Positions 18,625-27,120 of a stretch of DNA of 64,000 nt are shown in pieces (the stretch's first letter is position 1; each line of letters starts with the position of its first letter). The position numbers and the translations under genes are program-made. The notes under the pieces were generated by a model, which saw only the letters and a program-made list of their open reading frames with translations, had not been told where the DNA came from and did no database searches. This DNA comes from Rhodococcus maanshanensis NBRC 100610 (GTDB taxonomy: Bacteria; Actinomycetota; Actinomycetes; Mycobacteriales; Mycobacteriaceae): NCBI RefSeq assembly GCF_001894865.1, contig NZ_BCXA01000002.1:186001-250000 (forward strand), in the 5' to 3' direction.

Positions 18625-19647
18625 ATGACCATGCCAGCCGAGAACACCCGTATCGTGCTCGCGTCACGCCCCGTCGGCGAACCCCGGCCATCCGATTTCC
18701 GGCTCGAGACCGTCCCGGTCCCCGCTCCGGGCGACGGGCAGTTGCTGCTCAAGACCCTCTACCTCTCGCTCGATCCTTACATGCGGGGCCGGATGAGCGC
18801 GGCGAAGTCGTACGCCGATCCGGTCGAGCTCGGCGACGTCATGGTCGGCGGCACCGTGTGCGAGGTGATCGAGTCGAGGGACCCGGCCTTCCACGCGGGC
18901 GATGTGGTCTTGTCCTTCTCGGGCTGGCAGACGCACTCGGTGATCGACGCGCACCACGTGCGCAAGCTCGACCCGCATGCCGCGCCGGTGCAGAGCTGGT
19001 TGGGTGTGTTGGGGATGCCCGGCTTCACCGGCTACGCGGGACTGCTGCGCATCGGCGATCCCAAGCCGGGTGAGACGGTGGTGGTCGCCGCCGCGACCGG
19101 GCCGGTCGGATCGGCCGTCGGGCAGATCGCGAAGATCAAGGGCGCCAGGGCGGTCGGCATCGGGGGCGGGCCGGAGAAGGTTGCCTACCTGCGCGAGATC
19201 GGCTTCGACGCCGCGATCGACCACCGCGCCCCCGACTTCGCCGACCAACTCGCGGCGGCCTGCCCCGACGGAATCGACGTGTACTTCGAGAATGTCGGCG
19301 GCGCCGTGTGGGCCGCGGTGTTCCCGCTTCTGAACGACTTCGCGCGGGTTCCTGTGTGCGGGCTGGTCTCGCACTACAACGACACCGCGGCTCCGGCGGG
19401 CCCGGATCGGTTGCCCGGCTTCATGAGTGACGTGCTGAAGAAGAGCCTGACGATCCGCGGCTTCATCCAGAGCGAGTTCGTCAAGAGCGACTTCAAGCAC
19501 TTCGTCGGCGACATGTCCGGCTGGATCCACGCAGGCCGCATCGCGCACCGCGAGGACATCGTCGAGGGGCTGGAGAACGCGCCCGCCGCCTTCAACGGGA
19601 TGCTCGCCGGGCGCAACTTCGGCAAGCTGATCATCAAGGTGGCGTGA
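18625..19647 (+). CDS. NADP-dependent oxidoreductase of the MDR (leukotriene B4 dehydrogenase-like) family
   Basis: 340 residues. The N-terminal GroES-like domain carries the family hallmark LYLSLDPYMRGRMS (about 47-60). The Rossmann domain carries VVVAAATGPVGSAVGQIAKIKGARAVGI (around 150-177), where the AxxGxxG dinucleotide motif binds NADPH. No zinc-ligand pattern is present, so this is the zinc-free branch that reduces alpha,beta-unsaturated ketones (quinone/enone reductases, PTGR-like). The TAACCT element 8 nt before the ATG suggests a nearly leaderless mRNA. The next gene follows after 1 bp. Confidence 0.9.
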   Translation: MTMPAENTRIVLASRPVGEPRPSDFRLETVPVPAPGDGQLLLKTLYLSLDPYMRGRMSAAKSYADPVELGDVMVGGTVCEVIESRDPAFHAGDVVLSFSGWQTHSVIDAHHVRKLDPHAAPVQSWLGVLGMPGFTGYAGLLRIGDPKPGETVVVAAATGPVGSAVGQIAKIKGARAVGIGGGPEKVAYLREIGFDAAIDHRAPDFADQLAAACPDGIDVYFENVGGAVWAAVFPLLNDFARVPVCGLVSHYNDTAAPAGPDRLPGFMSDVLKKSLTIRGFIQSEFVKSDFKHFVGDMSGWIHAGRIAHREDIVEGLENAPAAFNGMLAGRNFGKLIIKVA

Positions 19648-19648
19648 G

Positions 19649-20026
19649 GTGGGCGGGGTGAAAGAGTTGGGTGAACGGCCGCAGGAGAAGGTCGGGCCGC
19701 TCGAACTGATCGCGTTCCTGTGCGAGCTGGCGATGCTTGTTCTTCTCGCCGTGGCCGGGATCGCGATGATGGATTCACTGCTCGGTCGGGTGCTCGTTGC
19801 GATCGCGTTGCCTGTCGCCGCGGCGGGGATCTGGTCGGTGTGGATGGCGCCGACGTCCCGCAGGAGGCTCCCCAATCCGTCCCGACTGTATGCGCAGGTC
19901 GCACTGTTCGCGGCGGTCGGGCTGGTCGTCGGGCCGACCACCGGCTGGCTCGTCGGCGCTGCATTCTTCGTGGTGTCCGCGGTCGTGTTCGCGGAGCGGT
20001 ACAGGCGGGAGTTGCGTACCACGTAG
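19649..20026 (+). CDS. Four-helix membrane protein, YrdB/DUF2568 family
   Basis: 125 residues from a GTG one base after the preceding stop. About four transmembrane helices (near 20-40, 46-64, 82-100, 102-118) with the DUF2568 pattern: an acidic residue in the first helix (LIAFLCELAML), a short loop WSVWMAPTSRRRLPNPSRL, and two closing helices. Function of the family is unknown. Tight spacing implies cotranscription with the oxidoreductase. Confidence 0.75.
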   Translation: MGGVKELGERPQEKVGPLELIAFLCELAMLVLLAVAGIAMMDSLLGRVLVAIALPVAAAGIWSVWMAPTSRRRLPNPSRLYAQVALFAAVGLVVGPTTGWLVGAAFFVVSAVVFAERYRRELRTT

Positions 20027-20126
20027 CGAACTGCCGCCGGGTTCCCCGGCGTGGCGTGGCTCCTGCTGATCATCACGGTGGCGTGAGCACGCAACCCCGA
20101 CAAGGGTGAACATTCCCACCTCCCGA

Positions 20127-20145
20127 GGGTGCTTCTCGAGCACCC
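20127..20145. terminator. Hairpin after the oxidoreductase/YrdB operon
   Basis: Inverted arms GGGTGCT and AGCACCC separated by a 5-nt loop, 100 bp after the YrdB-like gene and 75 bp before the next start. It is a plausible short terminator without a T-run. Confidence 0.4.
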
Positions 20146-20220
20146 CTGGGCGCCTACTGAAAAATGTTGGTGCAGATGACGATTGATGGGCAAACCCCAT
20201 CCCAGGTCATTGGAGGCCAG

Positions 20221-20541
20221 ATGTCCAACTCGAAGATCCGCACCGCGATCGCGGTCGTCGCCGCCAGTTTCGCCGTCGCCGCGGCCGCAGCCGGTCCGGC
20301 CTACGCCGTCACGGCCGCAAGCGCCGTCAAGCCCGCCGAACCCGTTCCGGGTCCCACGGCTCCGAATCCCTGCCCGCCGCCTGTCGTTGCCGCGTCCTAC
20401 GTCGCCGCGCCGGCAGGAGGCGGCACCGGACCCACCGTTCCCAAGCCCTGCCCGGGCCGACCCGGTGGTGGCACCGGCGGCGGTGGCGGCACCGGTGGCG
20501 GAACGGGCGGTGGCACCGGCGGAGGCGGTGGCCCCAAGTAG
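20221..20541 (+). CDS. Small secreted Pro/Gly-rich protein
   Basis: 106 residues. I prefer ATG 20221 over an earlier in-frame ATG at 20164 because TTGGAGGCC sits at the right distance before it and a clean signal peptide follows (hydrophobic [19 protein letters not shown]). The mature part has two PNPCPPP/PKPCPG segments, each with one cysteine, and ends in a low-complexity Gly/Thr tail (GGTGGGTGG repeats) ending in PK. It is probably a cell-wall-associated or secreted structural peptide; no domain is recognised. Strongly skewed composition, but the start and signal sequence argue that it is real. Confidence 0.7.
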   Translation: MSNSKIRTAIAVVAASFAVAAAAAGPAYAVTAASAVKPAEPVPGPTAPNPCPPPVVAASYVAAPAGGGTGPTVPKPCPGRPGGGTGGGGGTGGGTGGGTGGGGGPK

Positions 20542-20621
20542 AGCCGGACATCAGCTGCCCGCCGTCAGCTCGACGGCGGGCAGCTGCTTGACGGATCCAT
20601 CGTGGATGTCATGTCCGGCTC
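20541..20621. terminator. Nested stem-loops between convergent genes
   Basis: An inner hairpin has perfect 15-nt arms (20552-20566 and 20572-20586) around a 5-nt loop. An outer pair of 11-nt arms, GAGCCGGACAT (20541-20551) and ATGTCCGGCTC (20611-20621), is also perfect. The structure lies between two convergent genes and can work as a bidirectional terminator. Confidence 0.8.
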
Positions 20622-20635
20622 GAGGGCAATCGCGG

Positions 20636-21445
20636 CTACCTGCTGTCCCGGAACACCGGCTCGCGCTTTTCGCGCCGCGCCAGGGTGGCCTCCTCGAAGT
20701 TGTCGGTCATCAGCCGGATCATCAACTGGCCAAGGCCTTCCTGGTTCATGTGCTGGGCCATCGAGGAGGCGTCCAGGCTCGACCACAGGGTCCGCTTGGT
20801 GAGCTCGACGCCGGGCCGGGAGAAGGCCGCGATCCGCTCGGCCAGGGTGAACGACTCCTCGAGCAGGTCGTCGCCGGACACCAGGCGCGAGACCAGGCCG
20901 ATCCGCTCGGCCTCCACGGCGTCGATGTCCCGGCCGGACAGCATGATCTCGAAGGCCCGGGAGGACCCGATCGCGCGCGGCAGCAGGTAGCTCAGCCCCA
21001 GCTCGCTCGCGGTCAGTCCGTTGTTGATGCCCGCCGCGCGGAAGTAGGCGTCGGTGGAGGCCAGCCGGATGTCCGCGGCCAGCGACAGGCAGAAGCCGCC
21101 GCCGATCGCGGCGCCGTTGACCGCGGCGATCACCGGCTGGTGCATCCGGCGAACCGCCAGCACCACGTCGTCGAGGATCTCCATGGCGCGCAACGCGATC
21201 GACGGGCGGGTCAGGCCGTCGATGTGCGGGGGACTGCCGGCGGAGGCCTGGTCGGCGCCCGAGCAGAACCCGCGGCCCGCTCCCGTGAGGACGACCGCCC
21301 GCACGGAGTTGTCGTTGCTGATCGCCTCGAGGGATTCCTTGAGCGGAACCATCACGTCGAACGCCATCGCGTTCATCCGCTCGGGTCGGTTCAGCGTCAC
21401 CAGGGCCACGTTCTCTCGCGGCCGCTCGACGAGGATGAAGCTCAC
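20636..21445 (-). CDS. Enoyl-CoA hydratase/isomerase family protein
   Basis: 269 residues from the GTG at 21445, which has an AGGAG ribosome binding site at 6-nt spacing; an in-frame GTG at 21466 would add seven residues but lacks this. Crotonase fold: the oxyanion-hole motifs are [12 protein letters not shown] (near 68-79) and [21 protein letters not shown] (near 115-135). Closest in feel to EchA12-type mycobacterial proteins. Likely hydrates an enoyl-CoA in fatty-acid or steroid-ring beta-oxidation; the exact substrate is not readable. A 26-bp palindrome lies just upstream. Confidence 0.9.
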   Translation of the reverse strand: MSFILVERPRENVALVTLNRPERMNAMAFDVMVPLKESLEAISNDNSVRAVVLTGAGRGFCSGADQASAGSPPHIDGLTRPSIALRAMEILDDVVLAVRRMHQPVIAAVNGAAIGGGFCLSLAADIRLASTDAYFRAAGINNGLTASELGLSYLLPRAIGSSRAFEIMLSGRDIDAVEAERIGLVSRLVSGDDLLEESFTLAERIAAFSRPGVELTKRTLWSSLDASSMAQHMNQEGLGQLMIRLMTDNFEEATLARREKREPVFRDSR

Positions 21446-21466
21446 GAAGGACTCCTGTTCGGTCAC

Positions 21467-21492
21467 GGACGTAGGTCGCTGACACTACGTCC
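21467..21492. promoter_or_regulatory. Palindromic operator candidate before the enoyl-CoA hydratase gene
   Basis: Arms GGACGTAG (21467-21474) and CTACGTCC (21485-21492) are perfectly inverted around a 10-nt centre that is itself partly inverted (GTC-GCT-GAC). It lies 21-47 bp before the chosen start codon, where a repressor would block the promoter. The regulator is unknown. Confidence 0.5.
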
Positions 21493-21670
21493 TGCCCGGC
21501 CGCCGCGGGGCGATTTCTGGCACCAGGTGCAGGATGCGCGGGGGTGCCGCACCGACCCGATTCGCCCGAAACGCGTCGTCCGATTCCCGCCAGCATCGAG
21601 TGCAGGGATTCCGCAATCTGATTCAGGCGAACATCGCGCCACTCTCAGCAGATCTCCGAAAGGACTCATC

Positions 21671-22429
21671 ATGTCTTCGCGCCTGGATTCCAAGGTCTTC
21701 ATCGTCACCGGCGGCACCTCCGGCATCGGCCTCGCGGTTGCCCGTCGGCTCACGGCGGAGGGCGCGGCTGTTGTGCTCGGTGCTCGCCGCAAGGACGTCG
21801 GCGAGGAGGCTGCCGCGAGCATCCGGGCCGCGGGCGGCACCGCGACCTTCGTGCCGGCGGATGTGTCGGTCGAGGCGGACGCCGCCGCGCTCGTCGCCGC
21901 CGCGGTCGCCGAGTTCGGGCGCCTGGACGGGGCCTTCAACAACGCGGGCGGCGTCAACGCGTCCGGCCCGGTGTCCGGCATCGCCGGGGCTGACTGGGAC
22001 GCGGAGATGTCGCAGAACGTCACCAGCGTCTTCAACTGCCTCAAGCACCAGATTCCCGCCGTCCTCGAGACCCGCGGGGCCATCGTCAACAATGCGTCGA
22101 ACCTGGGGGTCGTCGCGCTGCCCGAGGTCGCGCCCTACGTCGCGGCCAAGCACGCCGTGGTCGGCCTGACCCGGTCCGTCGCGCTTGAGGTCGCCGAGCG
22201 GGGAGTCCGGGTCAACGCCATCACCACCGGCGGGGTCGACACGCCGCTCTCGCGCGGGTCCATGGCCCCCACCGACGAGGCGATGGCGCGGATCGGCGCC
22301 TTGCACCCGGTGAACCGGGTCGCCCAGCCGGAGGAGATCGCGCCGTTCGTCGCGTTCCTGCTCAGCGACGAGGCGTCGTTCGTCACCGGCGCCGCACTCT
22401 CGATCGACGGTGGCTTCACGGCGCGCTGA
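21671..22429 (+). CDS. Short-chain dehydrogenase/reductase
   Basis: 252 residues, classical SDR length. Cofactor motif TGGTSGIG (near 12-19), the structural NNAG (near 88-91), and the catalytic YxxxK as YVAAKHA with the upstream serine in NNASNLGVV. The PG-type motif is replaced by [13 protein letters not shown], and the C-terminus ends [16 protein letters not shown] as in FabG-like members. The absence of a clear acidic residue after the second beta strand (GARR) favours NADP(H). Substrate unknown. It is divergent from the enoyl-CoA hydratase gene and may share its control region. Confidence 0.9.
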   Translation: MSSRLDSKVFIVTGGTSGIGLAVARRLTAEGAAVVLGARRKDVGEEAAASIRAAGGTATFVPADVSVEADAAALVAAAVAEFGRLDGAFNNAGGVNASGPVSGIAGADWDAEMSQNVTSVFNCLKHQIPAVLETRGAIVNNASNLGVVALPEVAPYVAAKHAVVGLTRSVALEVAERGVRVNAITTGGVDTPLSRGSMAPTDEAMARIGALHPVNRVAQPEEIAPFVAFLLSDEASFVTGAALSIDGGFTAR

Positions 22430-22455
22430 GCGGAGCCGGACGCGCGTGCGGCTGC

Positions 22456-23859
22456 CTAGGCGGCCGCACGCCGCCGGCGCGCGTTGAGCACCGAGAGGCC
22501 GGCGATCACCGCGAACAGCACCGCGGTGGAGATCAGCTGCTTGCGGGCGTCGGCGTCCGTCAGCATCAGCAGGATCAGGCCGCCGAGCGCGGCAAGGGTG
22601 AACCAGCTCAGGTAGGGGAAACCCCACATCCGGAGGCTGAGCTTGCCCTCGGCCTCCAATCGCGGGCGCAGCCGCAGCTGCGAGACCACGATGAAGATCC
22701 AGATCACCAGCAGCGCGGCGCCGACCGCGTTGAGCAGGATCGACAGCAGCGAATCCGGCAGCAGCCAGTTCAGCAGCACGCTGACGAAACCGAAGAACAC
22801 CGAGAGCAGCACAGCGTTGGTCGGCACCCCGGTCTTGGACAGGCCTGCCAGCAGCGCCGGACCGTCGCCGCGCCGGGCGAGCGAGTAGGCCATCCGGGAG
22901 GTGCCGTAGACGTTGGCGTTGAAGGCGGACAGCAGGGCCACCACGACCACCAGCTCCATGAAACCGGCCACGTAGGAGATGTGGGCCTGGTTCAGGACGG
23001 CCACGAAGGGGCCGCTCTGCAGCTGCGGCGAATCCCATGGCAGCACCAGCACCATGATCGCGATCGAGCCGATGTAGAACACGCTGATGCGCCACACCAC
23101 GCTGCGCACGGCGGTGGCGATCGAGTGCTCCGGGTCCTTCGACTCGGCCGCGGCGATGGTGACGATCTCGATGCCGCCGAACGCGAACGCGACCACGAGC
23201 AGGCCCGCGGCGATGCCCGCGAACCCGTTCGGCATGAAGCCGCCCTGGCCGAGCAGGTTCGTGAACCCGACCGGGTCGGTGTCCGGCAGCAGCCCGAACA
23301 CCAGCAGCACGCCGATCACCAGGAAGGCGACGATGACCGCGACCTTGATGGCGGCGAACCAGAACTCGAACTCGCCGAAGTTGCTCACCTTGGCCAGGTT
23401 CACCACCGCGAAGAAGGTGACGAAGACCAGCGCCACCACCCATTGCGGTACCCCTGGCAGCCATCCGTGCACGATTGCCGAGGCGCCGGTGATCTCGGCG
23501 CCGAGCACCATGATCAGCATGAACCAGTACAGCCAGCCCATCGTGAAGCCGGCCCACTCGCCGATGCCGATGCGGGCGTAATGGCTGAACGAGCCGCTGG
23601 CCGGGATCGCGGCGCCCATCTCGCCGAGCATCCGCATCACGAAGACCACGATGATGCCGGCGATGATGTACGAGATCAGCACGGCCGGGCCGGCCTTCGC
23701 GATCCCGACCCCGGTACCGAGGAACAACCCGGCGCCGATCGCGGAACCGAGGCCCATCATCGTGAGATGGCGGACCTTGAGCCCGTGCCCGAGGTGCGAG
23801 GTGTCGCCCTCCTCGGCGGGGGCCGTGGCGGTGTCCTTTGCCGGGTCGCTCGTCGTCAT
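22456..23859 (-). CDS. Amino-acid permease, APC superfamily
   Basis: 467 residues with twelve predicted membrane helices. The N-terminal consensus of the amino-acid transporter family is present (HLTMMGLGSAIGAGLFLGTG, about 29-48), with its unwound glycine-rich helix 1 that binds the amino-acid carboxylate. GGIEIVTIAAAESKDPE in the middle is typical of GABA/lysine/aromatic amino-acid permeases (AAT family). Start ATG 23859 lies 2 bp after the dapD stop, so it is the second gene of a dapD operon, which suggests uptake of a diaminopimelate- or lysine-related amino acid, though this is inference. Confidence 0.9.
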   Translation of the reverse strand: MTTSDPAKDTATAPAEEGDTSHLGHGLKVRHLTMMGLGSAIGAGLFLGTGVGIAKAGPAVLISYIIAGIIVVFVMRMLGEMGAAIPASGSFSHYARIGIGEWAGFTMGWLYWFMLIMVLGAEITGASAIVHGWLPGVPQWVVALVFVTFFAVVNLAKVSNFGEFEFWFAAIKVAVIVAFLVIGVLLVFGLLPDTDPVGFTNLLGQGGFMPNGFAGIAAGLLVVAFAFGGIEIVTIAAAESKDPEHSIATAVRSVVWRISVFYIGSIAIMVLVLPWDSPQLQSGPFVAVLNQAHISYVAGFMELVVVVALLSAFNANVYGTSRMAYSLARRGDGPALLAGLSKTGVPTNAVLLSVFFGFVSVLLNWLLPDSLLSILLNAVGAALLVIWIFIVVSQLRLRPRLEAEGKLSLRMWGFPYLSWFTLAALGGLILLMLTDADARKQLISTAVLFAVIAGLSVLNARRRRAAA

Positions 23860-23861
23860 CG

Positions 23862-24815
23862 TCAGTCGTTCTTGTGCAGCGCCGCGTTGAGCTCGACGCC
23901 GGTGCCCTTCCACGGGGTCACCTCGACGGCGCCGGACACGGAGTTGCGGCGGAACAGGATGTTGGACTGGCCGTTGAGCTCCTTGGCCTTGATCACCGTG
24001 CCGTCGGGGCCGGAGACCTTGGTGCCGGAGGTGATGTACAGGCCGGCCTCGACCACGCAGTCGTCGCCGAGGGAGATGCCGAGGCCGGAGTTCGCGCCGA
24101 GCAGGCAGCGCTTGCCAACCGAGATGACCTCCTTGCCGCCGCCGGAGAGGGTGCCCATGATCGAGGCGCCGCCGCCGACATCGGAACCGTCGTCGACGAC
24201 GACGCCTGCGGAGATGCGGCCCTCGACCATCGAGTTGCCGAGGGTGCCTGCGTTGAAGTTCACGAAGCCCTCGTGCATGACCGTGGTGCCGCTGGCCAGG
24301 TGCGCGCCGAGGCGGACCCGGTCCGCGTCGGCGATCCGGACGCCGGAGGGGACCACGTAGTCGACCAGGCGCGGGAACTTGTCGATGCCGTACACGGTGA
24401 CCTGGCCGCGGGCGCGCAGCTTGGCGCGCACCAGCTCGAAGCCCTCGACCGCGCAGGGGCCGAAGTTGGTCCACACCACGTTGGCGAGCAGGCCGAAGAC
24501 GCCGTCCAGGTTCGCGCCGTGCGGCTGGACGAGGCGGTGCGAGATCAGGTGCAGGCGCAGGTAGGCGTCGTGCGCGTCGACCGGCGCCGCGGCCAGGTCG
24601 GCGATCGTGGTGCGCACCGCGACGGTGCGGACACCGCGGGCCTCGTCGTCGCCGACCAGCACGGCCAGCTCGGCCGGGATGTCGGAACCCTCGAGCACGG
24701 CGGTGTCCGCCTGAGCGTGTTCGCCCAGCGTGGGCTCCGGGTACCAGGTGTCGAGGACGACCCCGCCCGTGGTCACGTTTGCGATACCGACTGCCGATGC
24801 TCCCTGAGTGCTCAC
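23862..24815 (-). CDS. dapD: 2,3,4,5-tetrahydropyridine-2,6-dicarboxylate N-succinyltransferase
   Basis: 317 residues, the actinobacterial DapD length (Rv1201c). It transfers succinyl from succinyl-CoA to tetrahydrodipicolinate in diaminopimelate/lysine synthesis. A left-handed beta-helix occupies the C-terminal half, seen as hexapeptide repeats ([39 protein letters not shown]). Family signatures [20 protein letters not shown] and [20 protein letters not shown] are present. GTG start at 24815. Confidence 0.96.
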   Translation of the reverse strand: MSTQGASAVGIANVTTGGVVLDTWYPEPTLGEHAQADTAVLEGSDIPAELAVLVGDDEARGVRTVAVRTTIADLAAAPVDAHDAYLRLHLISHRLVQPHGANLDGVFGLLANVVWTNFGPCAVEGFELVRAKLRARGQVTVYGIDKFPRLVDYVVPSGVRIADADRVRLGAHLASGTTVMHEGFVNFNAGTLGNSMVEGRISAGVVVDDGSDVGGGASIMGTLSGGGKEVISVGKRCLLGANSGLGISLGDDCVVEAGLYITSGTKVSGPDGTVIKAKELNGQSNILFRRNSVSGAVEVTPWKGTGVELNAALHKND

Positions 24816-24920
24816 GGGCAGTCAGGGTACCGGCTGGAGTAATTGAACCGTCACCCGAGCGCATCCCGTGGAAGGCTGTGCTCATCGACCGTCGTACCAG
24901 CCGGATGGATGTGGGGACGC

Positions 24921-25841
24921 ATGCGTGGAATCGGATTCGCTCGCTCGGTCAGGATCGCGGCGGCCGGGGCCGCGGTGGCCGCGGCGCTCTCGCTGTTGTC
25001 GACGCCGCAGGCGGGAGCCGCGCCGCTCTGCCCGGGCGCGGGGCGGGCGCCCGTGCTGGTCGGCCGGGTTCCCGGCGCCGCCATCGAGGGCGCGGCGGTC
25101 GACGGCGCCGGTCGGCTCTATCTCACCGACCTGCGCAGCAACCGGGTGCTCCGCATCGACAGGCCCGGCGCCCCTGCGGTGCCGTTCGCGACCCTGCCCG
25201 GTCCGATCGGTGGCGGCCTGGCCTTCGCGCCGGACGGCGGCCTGCTGGTCGGCTACGGCGACGCCCGCGTGTTCGTCGGCGATGTCGCGCGGCCGGCCGG
25301 CATCGTCAAGATCGACGTCGGGACCGGCGCGGTGCGCCCGTTCGCGTCCGGGCTCTCCGCGGCAAACGGCCTCGCGGTGACCCGAGACGGCACCGTGTAC
25401 GCGACCAACGACCTCGCGTCGCTGGTCGGGCGGGTGCTGCCGAATGGTGTCGTGCAGCCCGACTGGGCGGTGCTGCCCAGCGCGAACGGCGCCGCGCTCA
25501 GCGGCGACGACCGCTACCTCTACGTCTCGCGGACCTTCGCCAATCCGGGCGTGAGCCGGATCCCGCTGGCGAATCCGGCGGCGCCCGAGTCGCTGGTGGA
25601 CTTCGGCGGCGCCGACACGTTCGTCGCGCCGGACGGCCTGGTGCTGGACGCGGCGGGCCGCCCGATCGTGCCGACCGACGTCAGCGGGGAGATCCTGCGG
25701 GTGGACGGGCCGAACCGGTACTGCGCGCTCGCAGGCGGCTTGCCGGGGTCGAGCGTGCTGACCTTCGGCAACGGCGGCGCCGGGTTCTCCGCCGGACGGC
25801 TGTTCCGGGCTGGGTTCGACGGCGACATCTACGAGATCTAG
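24921..25841 (+). CDS. Secreted beta-propeller protein, SMP-30/NHL-like
   Basis: 306 residues from ATG 24921 (ATG 24909 would add four residues). Residues 1-32 are a Sec signal peptide ending around GAAPLCPG. The mature part has repeated blades of the type DGAGRLYLTDLRSNRVLRID, FAPDGGLLVGYGDARVFVG, RDGTVYATNDLASLVG and DAAGRPIVPTDVSGEILRV, the pattern of SMP-30/gluconolactonase and NHL six-bladed propellers. It could be a lactonase or a ligand-binding scaffold; catalytic metal residues cannot be assigned with certainty. A strong hairpin follows the stop. Confidence 0.8.
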   Translation: MRGIGFARSVRIAAAGAAVAAALSLLSTPQAGAAPLCPGAGRAPVLVGRVPGAAIEGAAVDGAGRLYLTDLRSNRVLRIDRPGAPAVPFATLPGPIGGGLAFAPDGGLLVGYGDARVFVGDVARPAGIVKIDVGTGAVRPFASGLSAANGLAVTRDGTVYATNDLASLVGRVLPNGVVQPDWAVLPSANGAALSGDDRYLYVSRTFANPGVSRIPLANPAAPESLVDFGGADTFVAPDGLVLDAAGRPIVPTDVSGEILRVDGPNRYCALAGGLPGSSVLTFGNGGAGFSAGRLFRAGFDGDIYEI

Positions 25842-25850
25842 GCGCTTCGC

Positions 25851-25898
25851 GCCCGTGCGCGGTTGACGAGTCTGTGGACCCGCTAACCGCGCACGGGC
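25851..25898. terminator. Stem-loop after the beta-propeller gene
   Basis: Perfect 14-nt arms (GCCCGTGCGCGGTT and AACCGCGCACGGGC) with a 20-nt loop, 9 bp past the stop codon. Confidence 0.65.
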
Positions 25899-25991
25899 GG
25901 CGGAGCCGTCTGGGCCGTTTCCTGATGCAAACCGACCGGATGGTTTAGCGTCCGCGGTTGTCAAGTCCGCGAGAACCATCAGGAGCTCTAC

Positions 25992-26942
25992 ATGAAACGT
26001 ACGACCCGGTATCTCACCGGCCTGCTCACCGCAACCACGCTGATCGTCGGCCTCGGCGCGGGCACAGCCCAGGCGGAATCGGTGCAAATTCCCGCCCCAG
26101 CCGTCCCGCCCGCCAAGACGGTCGCAGCAGGTATGAGGCTCGCCTTCGACGACTACACGGAAAAGGGCAACATGTGCACCCTCGGTGCAGTCGGCACCGA
26201 CTCCGGCAACAGGAAAGTTGGTATCACCGCCGGACACTGCAACCCGTGGGAGACCGAGGGGCCTCTGAAGCGGATCTACGTCGGTCCGATGACGCAGGTT
26301 CACACCCTCGACAACACCCACCCCGTCTGGGACTGGCGTGACGTCGCTGCGGGACCCATCGGCTGGATCCGCTGGGTATCGGACGATGAGCGCGATGGAC
26401 CCCTCCGAGGGCCGCTCGACTACATGGTGATCGAGTTCGCCGAAAACGTCACCCTCTCCAGCCAGTTGATGACGACCCCCAAGTACGGACCCAATGCGAA
26501 CGGGACGCCCTACGATCCCAATACGAGCCTGGACCCCGGTCCGATCGAAGTTCCTTCCCAGCCTTGGTGGAAGATGAACGAGATCTACGCCGACGCCGCC
26601 GGGAATCCGATGAACCCGGGGTGGAATCAGACCCTCTGCAATGCTGGTTCCACCACCACCCAGTTCTTCGCCCAGGCGGGTGATCCCAGGAACGTTCGGT
26701 GCGGCCCCATTGGGTACAGCAGCGGCGGACTTCTCTATTCCCAAGCAGGTATGAAGCCGGGCGACTCGGGTGGTCCCGCCTTTGTTCAGGGCCAGAGCAA
26801 CAAGTGGGCTGGCATCTCGTCGTGGATTTGGCCGGGAGGAAACCTCTTCTACCAGCACGTTTACACCTCTGCCAAGAGGATTCTCGACGACCTGAACCCG
26901 CGCGGCATCACCGGCAGCGGCTTCAAGATCACCAACAACTAA
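25992..26942 (+). CDS. Secreted trypsin-like serine protease
   Basis: 316 residues. An AGGAGCT ribosome binding site precedes the ATG and residues 1-28 form a signal peptide ending ...GTAQA. The S1-type triad is His82 (GITAGHC), Asp143 (LDYMVIEF) and Ser259 (PGDSGGPAF). Cys62/Cys83 and Cys216/Cys237 are placed for disulfides. Resembles the chymotrypsin-fold proteases of nocardiae and streptomycetes rather than HtrA: no PDZ domain and no membrane anchor. Its codon third positions are visibly less GC-biased than its neighbours, consistent with a more recent arrival or relaxed selection. It is flanked on both sides by strong hairpins. Confidence 0.88.
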   Translation: MKRTTRYLTGLLTATTLIVGLGAGTAQAESVQIPAPAVPPAKTVAAGMRLAFDDYTEKGNMCTLGAVGTDSGNRKVGITAGHCNPWETEGPLKRIYVGPMTQVHTLDNTHPVWDWRDVAAGPIGWIRWVSDDERDGPLRGPLDYMVIEFAENVTLSSQLMTTPKYGPNANGTPYDPNTSLDPGPIEVPSQPWWKMNEIYADAAGNPMNPGWNQTLCNAGSTTTQFFAQAGDPRNVRCGPIGYSSGGLLYSQAGMKPGDSGGPAFVQGQSNKWAGISSWIWPGGNLFYQHVYTSAKRILDDLNPRGITGSGFKITNN

Positions 26943-27049
26943 CGTCCCACCGAACGACTGCCTCGGAACACGCATTCCAGCGTCCGGCTATTTCGTTCGC
27001 GGTCACCGGTCCGTGGAGTTCGCCACCACCGGACGCCTTTGCACATGGT

Positions 27050-27096
27050 GCCCTGGTGTCCTATTGGTCCGCCCTGGACCAATAGGACACCAGGGC
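27050..27096. terminator. Perfect 21-bp inverted repeat between protease and dapE
   Basis: Arms 27050-27070 and 27076-27096 are exactly complementary over 21 nt with a 5-nt loop. It can end transcription of the protease gene. Its right arm also covers the expected -35 region of the dapE promoter (-10 TAATCT at 27109-27114), so it might also work as an operator. A short GGCGGC/GCCGCC hairpin follows directly at 27094-27108. Confidence 0.75.
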
Positions 27097-27108
27097 GGCG
27101 GAGCCGCC

Positions 27109-27120
27109 TAATCTGGGACG
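27109..27120 (+). promoter_or_regulatory. Leaderless-type promoter element of dapE
   Basis: TAATCT at 27109-27114, then six bases, then the GTG start. This spacing places the transcription start on the start codon, as in leaderless actinobacterial mRNAs; no ribosome binding site is visible. Confidence 0.65.

Noticed and set aside
20461-20540. GGTGGCACCGGCGG repeats as a possible non-coding minisatellite or CRISPR-like array
   Set aside because: Irregular, in frame, and encodes the Gly/Thr tail of a secreted protein; no spacers.
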